From Phaeoceros laevis (taxonomy: Eukaryota > Anthocerotophyta > Anthocerotopsida > Notothyladales): a stretch of 29,158 nucleotides of DNA. Below the pieces are notes generated by a model. That model did not search any database and was not told where the DNA came from. It saw only the letters and a program-made list of their open reading frames with translations. A program made the position numbers and the translations under genes. Each line of letters opens with the position of its first letter. The first letter of the stretch is position 1. The stretch is from positions 1-29,158 of the forward strand of contig JBNGIQ010007795.1 of the NCBI GenBank assembly GCA_049999765.1, read 5' to 3'. Of the stretch, positions 21,726 to 29,158 are shown piece by piece.

Positions 21726-24239
21726 ATGCAACACCAGCGGTTTTGGACGCCAATAGCTGGGGGGCAGGCCCACACCCTGGAGCTGGAGCTGAAGGGGAGT
21801 TTGAATGTGCCGCTGAGGCAATGGATTTACACAAGGCGCAAATTCGTGCCGTGCAGTTGCTTAGCAGCCAAGCTAGGCATACCGGACAACAGCAGTGCAG
21901 GAGGGCGGCAACAGTTGTTGTGGAGGCAGTATTTCTTGGACCCCAAGGAGCCCCTATGGCTGAACAACTTCTACAAGCCTGACTGGGTGGATGCGCAGTT
22001 GGCTGTCTTGGACAAGCAGGTTGGACGGTCTGCTCAGCCTACCTCTAACCCCTTGTTGCATCATAATGCTGCCGCTCCGACGGTGCCAGAGTGCCAAGGG
22101 TACGGGACGGCTCAGGCTGTAATCGAACAACTCTGTGAGAATGGGCAGCTAAGTCGAGCAGTTGACGTTTTGACCGTCTTGGCGGAGACAAAATCTTGTG
22201 TGTCCTCCTCTCTGCTGTACAGAATCATCCGGAGATGCGGGGCTGAAAAGAGTCTGGTGTTGGGGCGACGACTTGATTATCTCACTATCAAGCTTGGGTA
22301 CGGGTCCAGCGCATTTATGGGGAACCATCTCTTGCGCATGTATGCATGTCAAGGCCGGTTACAGGAGGCGATGCAGGTGTTCACAAGGGTGGCCAAACCT
22401 AATGTCTTCATGTGGGTCTCCATCATCTCTGCGCAGACTGCACACGGGAAACCTATTGAGGCCATTCAACTGTACCATGAAATGCGCAGGTCAGGTTTGG
22501 AGCCGGATAATCACATTTTTGTCGCTGCCCTGCAAGCTTGTGCAAGAGCGGAAGATGTGCAATCTGGCAGGCAGGTGCACGCTGATGTGTTGGAGAGTGG
22601 CATTCAGCCTAACTCTTTTGTTTGGACCTGCTTGGTGGACATGTATGCAAAATGTGGGGAATTGGAAGTTGCACGCAAAGTGTTTGACAGTATGGCCACA
22701 AGGAATGCAGTGACATGGACTGCCATGATTGCTGGGTATGCTGAGCACGGGCTCGGTTCCCAAGCGCTCGCATTGTATGCGAGTATGGAGCAGGAAGGCC
22801 TGATTTTAGCAGACGGTGTTACGTATGCTTGCCTCCTGAAGGCTTGTGCAAGTGCTGGTGCTCTATATCAAGGCAGGCAGCTACATTCAGGGATCGTGGA
22901 GAGAGGACTACTTGAAGGTGACGTAGTCCTGGGCACTTGTCTCGTAAATATGTATGCAAAATGTGGCCAGTTGGAAGATGCACGCGAAGTGTTTGACAGT
23001 CTGGCCACAAGGAATGCGGTTACATGGACTACTATGATTAATGGGTATGCTGAGCACGGGCTCGCTCCCCAGGCGCTCGCATTGTATGCAAGGATGGAGC
23101 AGGAAGGCCTGATTTTAGCAGACAATTTTGCGTTTGCTTGCCTCCTGAAAGCTTGTACAAGTGCTGGTGCTCTACAGCAGGGCAGGCAGCTGCACTCAGA
23201 GATCGTGGAAAGAGGACTGCTTGAAGGTGATGTAGTACTGGGCACTTGTCTCGTAAATATGTATGCAAAATGTGGCCAGTTGGAAGATTCACGCAAAGTG
23301 TTTGACAGTCTGGCCACAAGAAATGCGCCAACATGGACTGCCATGATAAATGGATATGGTAGAAACAATGAAGGCCACAAGGCTACAGCTTGTTTCGAAG
23401 AGATGATGCTGGCTGGTATTCAGCCTGATGACACCACATTTACTTGCCTTCTTGTAGCATGCAGTAATACGGGGCTGGTCAGTAAGGGTCAACAGTATTT
23501 TGATGCCATGGTGAAACAGCATGGCCTCAACCCCACAAATGAGCATTACAATTGCATGGTTGATCTTCTTGGGCGGGCTGGCCATTTAGGTGAGGCGGAA
23601 ATTGTGCTGAAATCAGCTGGGTGCGAAAACGATGCTGTTGGGTTGATGTCATTGCTGAATGCCTGCAAGAGTCATGGAGATATAGAGCGGGGAACACGTT
23701 GTTTTGAAAGTCTTATTGAGCTAGATCCTCAGCATGCCTCTGCATATGTGCTCATGGCCAATATGTACGCAGATGCAGATAGTTGGGCGGATGTAGATAG
23801 AATCGAAAGGTTGAGAAAGTTGGCAGGAGCTAACAAGAGACCTGCAGTGGCAGGCATTGAGGTGAACAAGCAGGTGCATACATTTGTTGTGGGGGAAGAA
23901 AGGGGTGACCTTTCATGTAAGGTTCGGAGCACAAATGAACGGTTGAAGGAGGAAGGGAACCATGTACCACACACCAAGCTGGTGTTGAAGCCAGTGTCTG
24001 AGAAAAAAAAGGAAGATCAACTGTGTGGGCATGCTGAGAAGCTAGCTTTAGCGTTTGGTCTCTTGAACACTCCCAATGGCACACCTCTGATGGTAACTAA
24101 AAACCTGCGGATGTGCAGTGACTGCCACTCTTCCACCGAGATTATGTCAAGGGTTGAAAAGAGGGACATCGTTGTCCGAGACGCACATCGTGTGCATCGA
24201 TTCGAGGCAGGGTCCTGTAGCTGTAAGGGTCGACATTGA
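21726..24239 (+). CDS. PPR protein of PLS class with a variant DYW deaminase domain
   Basis: Organelle RNA-editing factor. PPR repeats bind a target RNA and the DYW domain acts on one base. Intronless, 837 aa from the first ATG after the in-frame stop at 21678. The leader to about residue 110 has no repeats and could be an organelle-targeting sequence. PLS repeats follow (NVFMWVSIISA, NAVTWTAMIAGYAEHGL, VNMYAKCGQLEDAREVF) to about residue 640, then E-type motifs. The PG box is altered: KRPAVAGIEVN where PGxSWIE is usual. The DYW domain keeps the zinc/catalytic set His769-Ala-Glu771, Cys797 and Cys800 (CSDCH) and the terminal CSC, but ends GRH instead of DYW. The altered PG box with a non-DYW ending resembles the KP-type group of seed-free plants linked to U-to-C editing. 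That assignment is inference. Its repeats include a 309-bp internal duplication. Confidence 0.95.
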   Translation: MQHQRFWTPIAGGQAHTLELELKGSLNVPLRQWIYTRRKFVPCSCLAAKLGIPDNSSAGGRQQLLWRQYFLDPKEPLWLNNFYKPDWVDAQLAVLDKQVGRSAQPTSNPLLHHNAAAPTVPECQGYGTAQAVIEQLCENGQLSRAVDVLTVLAETKSCVSSSLLYRIIRRCGAEKSLVLGRRLDYLTIKLGYGSSAFMGNHLLRMYACQGRLQEAMQVFTRVAKPNVFMWVSIISAQTAHGKPIEAIQLYHEMRRSGLEPDNHIFVAALQACARAEDVQSGRQVHADVLESGIQPNSFVWTCLVDMYAKCGELEVARKVFDSMATRNAVTWTAMIAGYAEHGLGSQALALYASMEQEGLILADGVTYACLLKACASAGALYQGRQLHSGIVERGLLEGDVVLGTCLVNMYAKCGQLEDAREVFDSLATRNAVTWTTMINGYAEHGLAPQALALYARMEQEGLILADNFAFACLLKACTSAGALQQGRQLHSEIVERGLLEGDVVLGTCLVNMYAKCGQLEDSRKVFDSLATRNAPTWTAMINGYGRNNEGHKATACFEEMMLAGIQPDDTTFTCLLVACSNTGLVSKGQQYFDAMVKQHGLNPTNEHYNCMVDLLGRAGHLGEAEIVLKSAGCENDAVGLMSLLNACKSHGDIERGTRCFESLIELDPQHASAYVLMANMYADADSWADVDRIERLRKLAGANKRPAVAGIEVNKQVHTFVVGEERGDLSCKVRSTNERLKEEGNHVPHTKLVLKPVSEKKKEDQLCGHAEKLALAFGLLNTPNGTPLMVTKNLRMCSDCHSSTEIMSRVEKRDIVVRDAHRVHRFEAGSCSCKGRH
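22626..23330 (+). repeat. 309-bp tandem duplication inside the PPR array
   Basis: Period 103 codons, units starting at 22626, 22935 and 23244 (the last partial). Long stretches are nearly identical at nucleotide level, for example TATGCAAAATGTGG and AGCACGGGCTCG. Each unit covers one P-L-S triplet. Confidence 0.9.
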
Positions 24240-24499
24240 GCGAGATGAAAATTGCCAGCTAAAACAGTTCCGCCACCTACCTGCTGTTGGTCACGCAAGT
24301 GTTTTATCATGTTGAACTGTTGAACTAGAGGGTTCGCTGCGCACTAGCCCGACTAATAAGCCAGTGGTTACTCAGGGTAGCCCTTCACAATGGCTGACCT
24401 TCTGACTGTCCAAGAACTCCTCGAGGACTTCATACACTTGGGAGAAGGGTTGCCCCCTCTTCATGACTGAATTTGACCAAAGTATTAGCCGCCCGCCCC

Positions 24500-24605
24500 G
24501 CCCTCTAGGGGCTGCCAGTGATCCGCGCATCTCATGATACAGTTGAATGCGTGAGTAGGTTTCCCCCCGTTCAGCATGTGCAGATATAATGGATAACCAC
24601 ACTAT
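24500..24605 (-). pseudogene. Fragment of a PPR gene
   Basis: The minus strand reads VWLSIISAHAERGE then IQLYHEMRGS. This corresponds to WVSIISAQTAHGK and IQLYHEMRRSG in the adjacent PPR-DYW gene, but on the opposite strand. Flanking sequence no longer matches. A remnant about 30 codons long. Confidence 0.75.
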
Positions 24606-24804
24606 CGTTTTGATGTATAATGCTATGAACATGCTAGTGCAGGCATCCTTGCACAGCAGGCACCTAGTAACATGCCACAGCGTTCGGTTGGTTGGTTGTT
24701 CATCAGAATGCCTTGTAATGGCATCTGTATGGCATAAAGATGCATCTTGGTGCAGGACAAAGCAACCCTGAAGACAGCAAGGAAAACTTACAGCAGGAGG
24801 GAAC

Positions 24805-24810
24805 TTTATT
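24805..24810 (-). terminator. Polyadenylation signal of the metacaspase gene
   Basis: AATAAA on the minus strand (+ strand TTTATT), about 33 nt beyond the stop codon. Confidence 0.6.
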
Positions 24811-24842
24811 TAGTGTGCAGTCACCTGCCTTAAAATGAAGAA

Positions 24843-25916
24843 TCAAAGATGGAACTGAGAGTTGACGTCAAACATATCAGAGGATGTAAGCTGGGGTTCC
24901 TGAGTGAGGCGGTTGTAGCTGCCGCCAGACAAGAGCATGTCCAGAAGCGAGTTCACAGGACCACCGCCACCACCCATCTGTGAATCTGCTTCCCGAATTG
25001 CGTAGCGCATAGCATTCAAAACGGCTCCGTACGTGGCTGCCCCTCTTTCTATGGCTTGGATGAAGCAGAAGGTCATAGCTCCTGTGGACGTGATCTGCGA
25101 TAGGGCTGAAGTGTCAGCAGAGGTCTGACTGTCATCACACCCGCTGAAGGAGAATGCTTGGCCGCCACTGGTACCAGTCCAACGACCTGATCGGGGGCGG
25201 TGATCTTCCCACTGGAACTGGCCCATGCGATTGAATCTACAGAGGTAGGGCAAGTCGAGCACAGTTCCGCTGTGGCAAGAATCCACTATGGCATGCAGTC
25301 TTGCGCCAGGCACAAGGGGCCTCACAATCCTGTCGTTGATCTCGTCATCCACGATCATGCCTGCTGTGGTGAAGTCCAGAGGGCAGATCGTCTCATCGTA
25401 GCCATCCACCTCTTCACCCCTAAAGTTGCGCTGCTGCGAGCCATGGCCCGAGTAGTGAAACACAAGGGAGTCCCCAGCCTTGTTGCCCTGCGCAAGCCAG
25501 TGCAATGCCATGGTGATGTTCTGCCGCGTGGGCCTCCTCAGGGGATCCGCCTCTTCCTCTGTGAGCATTAGGATGCACGACTCGGGGAACTTGAATCTGT
25601 TGATGAGCAAGTATCTCATGCACTTGGCGTCGTTGATGCATCCCTTGAGCTCGTGGCTGGTGCGGCGGTAGGAGATCCCCACGATGAGAGCCTTCCTGGA
25701 TCCGTGTGCGGCGGGAGGCACAGGAGTCTGTGCCGGCTGGCCATAGAGATGCACCCCCACGGGAGCGGTCTGCTGGAAAGGGTAGGAGGGCGCGAGGTCT
25801 CTTGAAACTGCTACCGGCGTCACGGCATGGCAGAGGGCACACCTGATCACAGTGGCACCCGGGGGAAGCTGCAAGGGTGTCTGGCACCTGCTACAATTCA
25901 CCAACAGATGCGCCAT
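24843..25916 (-). CDS. Type I metacaspase with LSD1 zinc finger
   Basis: Caspase-fold cysteine protease cutting after Arg/Lys; plant type I members modulate cell death. 357 aa from the first ATG (25916). The open frame extends three codons upstream only through a TTG. The N-terminal LSD1-type zinc finger is Cys8, Cys11, Cys26, Cys29 (NCSRCQTPLQLPPG, IRCALC), then a Pro/Gln-rich linker to about residue 70. The peptidase C14 domain begins KALIVGISY and has SHELKGCINDAKCMR. Catalytic His158 is in HYSGHGSQ and catalytic Cys214 in DSCHSGTVLDLP. Also present are GYDETICPLDF, DDEINDRIV, SGCDDSQTSADTSA and the C-terminal PQLTSSDMFDV. All of it matches the AtMC1-3 type. The coding region has no intron, whereas flowering-plant orthologues I know of have several, so a retrocopy origin is possible. 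No defect seen. Confidence 0.96.
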   Translation of the reverse strand: MAHLLVNCSRCQTPLQLPPGATVIRCALCHAVTPVAVSRDLAPSYPFQQTAPVGVHLYGQPAQTPVPPAAHGSRKALIVGISYRRTSHELKGCINDAKCMRYLLINRFKFPESCILMLTEEEADPLRRPTRQNITMALHWLAQGNKAGDSLVFHYSGHGSQQRNFRGEEVDGYDETICPLDFTTAGMIVDDEINDRIVRPLVPGARLHAIVDSCHSGTVLDLPYLCRFNRMGQFQWEDHRPRSGRWTGTSGGQAFSFSGCDDSQTSADTSALSQITSTGAMTFCFIQAIERGAATYGAVLNAMRYAIREADSQMGGGGGPVNSLLDMLLSGGSYNRLTQEPQLTSSDMFDVNSQFHL

Positions 25917-27231
25917 CCCGCGCAACGCAACCCTGCGCAGCTCTCTGTCGGCACTTCGCTGCTACCTACTCCGACAGCGGCAAAATCAGTCCAATGCTCC
26001 TCCACAGCTGGCCTCCATCTGACAACCACAATTCCACAACACCGGAGGAGAGGAGGCACAATATACAACTCCAAGCAACCACAGCACACTGCCACAGCTT
26101 ATTAGCTGGCTACCAAGGCGGAGCAATTCTTAACACCTCCGCTCCCGGGTACCACAGCTCCGGCAGCAGCCACCAACGATATGACCAGCCCGCTACTTCT
26201 GCGTTCGGAACTTGGCTTCTGCCGGAACGCGTGCCAGAACCGTCGAGGAAGGAGGGTGCGATGGCGGGGATCGGGGTCCAGATCCTTATAAAAGAAGGTA
26301 GTCTATACGAGGGTCCTAGAAAGTTAGAACCCCCAAAATAACATTATTTTCCGATTCGCTAGTGCCCGTGTAGTTATTCGCCTATTCGCTATTCGGGTGT
26401 TCAGTGATCCCGATTCCCGAACACCATTTTATGATTTTAAGTTTTTACCTTGTTCCTAGACGTTGCTTTGCTGGGAAGCATTGATCTCGGCGAACTGGAC
26501 GTCACAACTTCCATGTAGGAAAACTGACACACGGCATTGACTCATCAGCCAGCAGAGTGACCTTCTACCCGGTTCGCCAGTGTACTGGCAACGCTGCAGT
26601 CTCTGTCCTATTTTTCAGCGGTGGCAGTCCAGTCCAGTGTATGAAAGTAGGCAGCAGCACCCCTCAACTGCACTGGTGTCATTGGTAAACCGAAAAACAA
26701 AAACAAACAAACTCGTGTGGAGTATCTATATTGCTTCCGATTCTGTCGTGAGCAGTGCACGGATGGTAGTAGAGTCATTGAAAGAGTCACATTCCCAACT
26801 ACAGTGCTTGAAAAATCCAAACTTGACTGCTTCAGCTTCACGATCTCTTCGCTCTACTGTACATCCATACACTTGCATTGAAGTGGTGTTCACTCTACCA
26901 AGATACGAAGACTAGGAGATTCATCTAGGTCTTTTTTAATGTGACAGCGGTTTCCAGCATTCTGATTAGACTTGGGTACCGTTAAGCAGCAGCTACAGTC
27001 GGGAGCTGAAAATTACTGGCGCAGCTCCCCTCCAACACAGCAGCTGACGTAGAGAACAGTATTCGGGCAGGGATACTAATAAAACTCGCTTTGACTGGCC
27101 ACAACTGCAACTTACTGCACAGTGAGCATAACCACAGGTTGCTGTCCAACCAATGCTACCACTTCCTTCCAGTTCACTTCCTTCCAGTTTCAGGTCCCTT
27201 CCTCTCTGCATCCCTGGGTAGCTTTTGCAAC
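25917..27231. other. Metacaspase upstream region and spacer
   Basis: No coding sequence I can support. On the minus strand a TATATTG (+ strand CAATATA, about 26060) lies about 140 bp upstream of the metacaspase ATG and could be its TATA box. A second TATA-like word, TTATAAAAG, occurs at about 26286. Short degenerate repeats of ATTCG (26352-26420) and a doubled CTTCCTTCCAGTT (27162-27190) are the only other structure seen. Confidence 0.5.
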
Positions 27232-28290
27232 TCAAAAGTCGGGATCAAAGTTCATGTCATTTCCGGGTAGCTCTTGGAACACAAAACTTTGGGTCAAAAT
27301 CCATACAAGGGTATTGAGGTCAATAGCCCTGCCTAGTGCTTTCCACCGGTCGTCTTCTTTAACACCAGGAGCTGCTGTTGTTCTTGTTTGGAAGCCCATG
27401 GCACGCTAGCGCTCATCTGCCTTTGAAGCACCCATGTCTTGGTTTTTTCGGTGTAAATGCTGCCTCGACCTCCTTTGGTGAATTGTGTTGAATCACGGTA
27501 AGCTACAAAAGTGGGCAAAACAGATCTGGGCTTTCCTGAAGTGTTTGCTTCGTAGTAAGGGTACACCACCCCCTCCCCCTCCAGTACCTCATTGGAAAAA
27601 CGCCCCGAGTCCGAGATACTATTCACCTCCAAACCCGGTTCCCTTACGGTCTTGTGCAAGGCAAGCTCCAACTTGGCCAATGGAGCAAGGTTTGTCCAAA
27701 AGTTCCGCAGTCGGTGGGCGAAAGAACCCACCTGTGCCGCATCGATCACAAAGGGTTTCCCAATATGGGCCTGCACAACCAAAAAATCCTCACGCAAACT
27801 CCTTGTCCCGGAGGTCCTGATGAGTGTTCTCCAGCACAAAAGCCACATTGGGGTATTTCTCTTGTGCCCACGTCAAGATCTCCACCAAAGTCAGAATAAG
27901 GGCCGACCTGGGGTCCTCTAATCCTTCCTTCTTACCAGCACGAGAGAAGCCCTGGCACTCCGAACCTGCTACCAGCAAATCCAGCTGTTCCAATTTACCC
28001 AGATGCTCCGGTTTTATCCACCGGACATCCTGCGGAAGAGTGTTGAAAGCCCCCTCGAAGGTGTGGGCTGTAAGTTGCGTTGAAAAACGGCGCAGGAAGT
28101 GCTGGCACCGATTTTCGGCTATATTCCTAACCTCACGATCGATATCGCAGTAGACATAGCGCTTTATCCTCAAACCTGCTCGAAGAGCGGCCTCTAAGCC
28201 AGTGCCGATACCGCCAAAGAGCTCGCAGAGGACAATGCCGTCATCAGGGGAGCCCAGGAAATAGTGTCCAGTCGCACTGGTTTCAATGGT
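27232..28290 (-). pseudogene. Degenerate C5-cytosine DNA methyltransferase, probably transposon-borne
   Basis: Three successive minus-strand frames carry the C5-methyltransferase motifs in order. Frame A (28290-27790): motif I IVLCELFGGIGTGLEAAL, motif II-like YVYCDID, motif IV AGSECQGFSRAG with catalytic Cys at 27957-27955, motif VI VLENTHQD. Frame B (about 27800-27440): IGKPFVIDAAQVGSFAHRLR and FWTNLAPL. Frame C (27435-27232): ERxRAMGF (motif IX/X-like), WKALGRAIDLNTLVWIL, ending NFDPDF-TGA. Frames change near 27795 and 27437, and frame C has an in-frame TAG at 27408-27406, so the gene is dead. ECQGFSRAG with GLEDPRS and GSFAHRLRxxWTNL recalls methyltransferases carried by gypsy-type retrotransposons of streptophytes rather than MET1, CMT or DRM. 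That family link rests on memory. Confidence 0.8.
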
Positions 28291-28508
28291 TCACGTCGAT
28301 TAGGAGGCCTGGCATTCACCAATTTCCCAGTCACAGAGCGCGCCCGCTTCCTAGCAGCCTCCTGGTCCTTGCGAGCCTGCACTCGCTCGGGTCTCTGCTC
28401 GTCCAACTCCCGCTTCTTAGCAGCCTCCCGATCCTTGACAGCCTGCACTTGCTCAGGTGTCTGCTCATCCGGCTTCCAGAACTGCAGGCTCTTGCGGACT
28501 GCCCGCAT
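28291..28508 (-). pseudogene. Lys/Arg-rich N-terminal part of the methyltransferase ORF
   Basis: A minus-strand frame from 28508 reads MRAVRKSLQFWKPDEQ and then two copies of a 22-residue charged unit (DEQTPEQVQAVKDREAAKKR and DEQRPERVQARKDQEAARKR; 66-bp period at DNA level, about 28345 and 28411). It ends NRREPLKPVRLD, where frame A of the methyltransferase takes over. The frame itself stays open to 28194. Likely the basic leader of the same protein, split by a frameshift near 28270-28290. Confidence 0.5.
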
Positions 28509-29158
28509 GTTGGGCTTGTCAATTGCACAGTCTCGTTCTCGTTCTCAGCTCCAATCCCAAGAACGATTCCGGTCTTCAGCAGCTACCGTCTTGTCGAACC
28601 CAGCAATGCTCAATTGCCCTTCTTCAACCTGCACGTTAGGACGGGCTCGTGAAGACCCTTTTCAGAGCCTTCAGCAAAACGCTTCCGATATGCTGTGTAC
28701 TATTCTATGCCGCCAATTCCACTTGTGGGGCCCTCCTGCCCGACAAGGATACGCCGGGTGGGTTGATACCGATCCAATCCAATCCAGCTGCAGCTCGATG
28801 CATTGCTGGCTACTTTAGGATCATCAGCTGGCTGCTTGCCTGGGTCCAGTTGGACAGTTGGACTCAACTGATGCAGCTATTAGTCTCATTTTTGTTGTTC
28901 AAGACCCGTCGAGCAGCCTTTCTTCACATCGGGGAAATGCAGCGGCGTCCGGAACCTTTTTGGTTTCACATGAGCCCCATTTACCGCGGTGGTAAGCGTT
29001 TTGTACGCGGGGGTTCCTCTGGGGACGTGGATCGTGAAGGCCAGTGCGCGCCTCGGTCACCCGACTTTCGCACTCATCCGGCCTTCTACGTTGGCAGGAT
29101 CCAGCAAGGCTGAGCTTCTAAGCGAGCTCAAGGCATCCGGTGTCACTTTGCTGCCGGT
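28509..29158 (+). mobile_element. Possible gypsy integrase C-terminal remnant
   Basis: Near the right edge the + strand reads RSPDFRTHPAFYVGRIQQG then a stop (about 29056-29113). THPxFYVGRL is the hallmark of the end of gypsy-type integrases in plants. The rest of the 154-codon frame (from 28649) shows no other conserved block I recognise. If real, this is a fragment on the strand opposite to the methyltransferase. The region 28509-28950 otherwise holds nothing I can assign. Confidence 0.4.

Larger units (their letters stand above)
24240..24842. other. Spacer between PPR and metacaspase 3' ends
   Basis: Contains the PPR 3' untranslated region, the antisense PPR fragment and the metacaspase polyadenylation signal, listed separately. 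No intact gene. Confidence 0.7.

Noticed and set aside
22868-23380. 170-codon frame antisense to the PPR gene
   Set aside because: Shadow of the tandem PPR repeats; its own repeats mirror the 309-bp unit.
27485-27921. Plus-strand frames of 81-111 codons with a proline run
   Set aside because: They are antisense to the methyltransferase motifs and lack any family signature.
28264-28818. 184-codon plus-strand frame with Ser/Arg-rich repeats
   Set aside because: Antisense of the 22-aa charged repeat of the methyltransferase leader; no independent support.

Overview
The window is nuclear DNA of a land plant. Every gene I can identify is a plant gene, and most are split by short GT-AG introns (about 50-600 nt). 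The families are arginine biosynthesis, the spliceosomal Sm core, plastid triosephosphate isomerase, a strictosidine-synthase-like protein, a PGG-domain protein, GPI transamidase PIG-U, a DYW-class PPR protein and a type I metacaspase. The DYW domain has an unusual end (GRH) and an altered PG box. Such DYW variants are best known from seed-free plants (ferns, lycophytes, hornworts), so I favour one of those, with a fern as first guess. There are two runs of N: 5048-5147 (100 N) and 14040-14439 (400 N).

Layout. 2-3156 (-) is a complete 10-exon N-acetylglutamate synthase gene. It is divergent from 3692-4523 (+), a 5-exon SmE gene. 5830-7936 (+) is a 9-exon plastid TPI gene. 8615-10028 (-) is a strictosidine-synthase-like gene whose third exon begins in a 33-nt homopolymer. 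10695-12007 (-) is a 3-exon PGG-domain gene. 12.0-17.9 kb is repeat-rich: a possible tiny two-exon gene, an AT-rich ORF of unknown origin, a minisatellite built on a palindromic octamer beside the larger gap, a frameshifted RING-H2 gene and two tRNA-like (SINE-type) elements. 17998-20883 (-) is a 13-exon PIG-U gene. 21726-24239 (+) is an intronless PPR-DYW gene, followed by an antisense PPR fragment. 24843-25916 (-) is a metacaspase with an uninterrupted coding region. 27.2-29.1 kb holds the wreck of a C5-cytosine methyltransferase, very likely carried by a transposable element, and a possible gypsy integrase tail at the right edge.

The intact genes are independent housekeeping genes with no shared pathway. 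NAGS and TPI have plastid-type leaders, and DYW proteins act in plastids or mitochondria. Several of the genes (SmE, most TPI exons, most PIG-U exons, the RING finger, the methyltransferase C-terminus) are not single open frames. They were assembled by matching splice junctions to conserved protein families. In the NAGS, SmE, TPI, PGG and PIG-U models every junction keeps phase and the summed length is a multiple of three.
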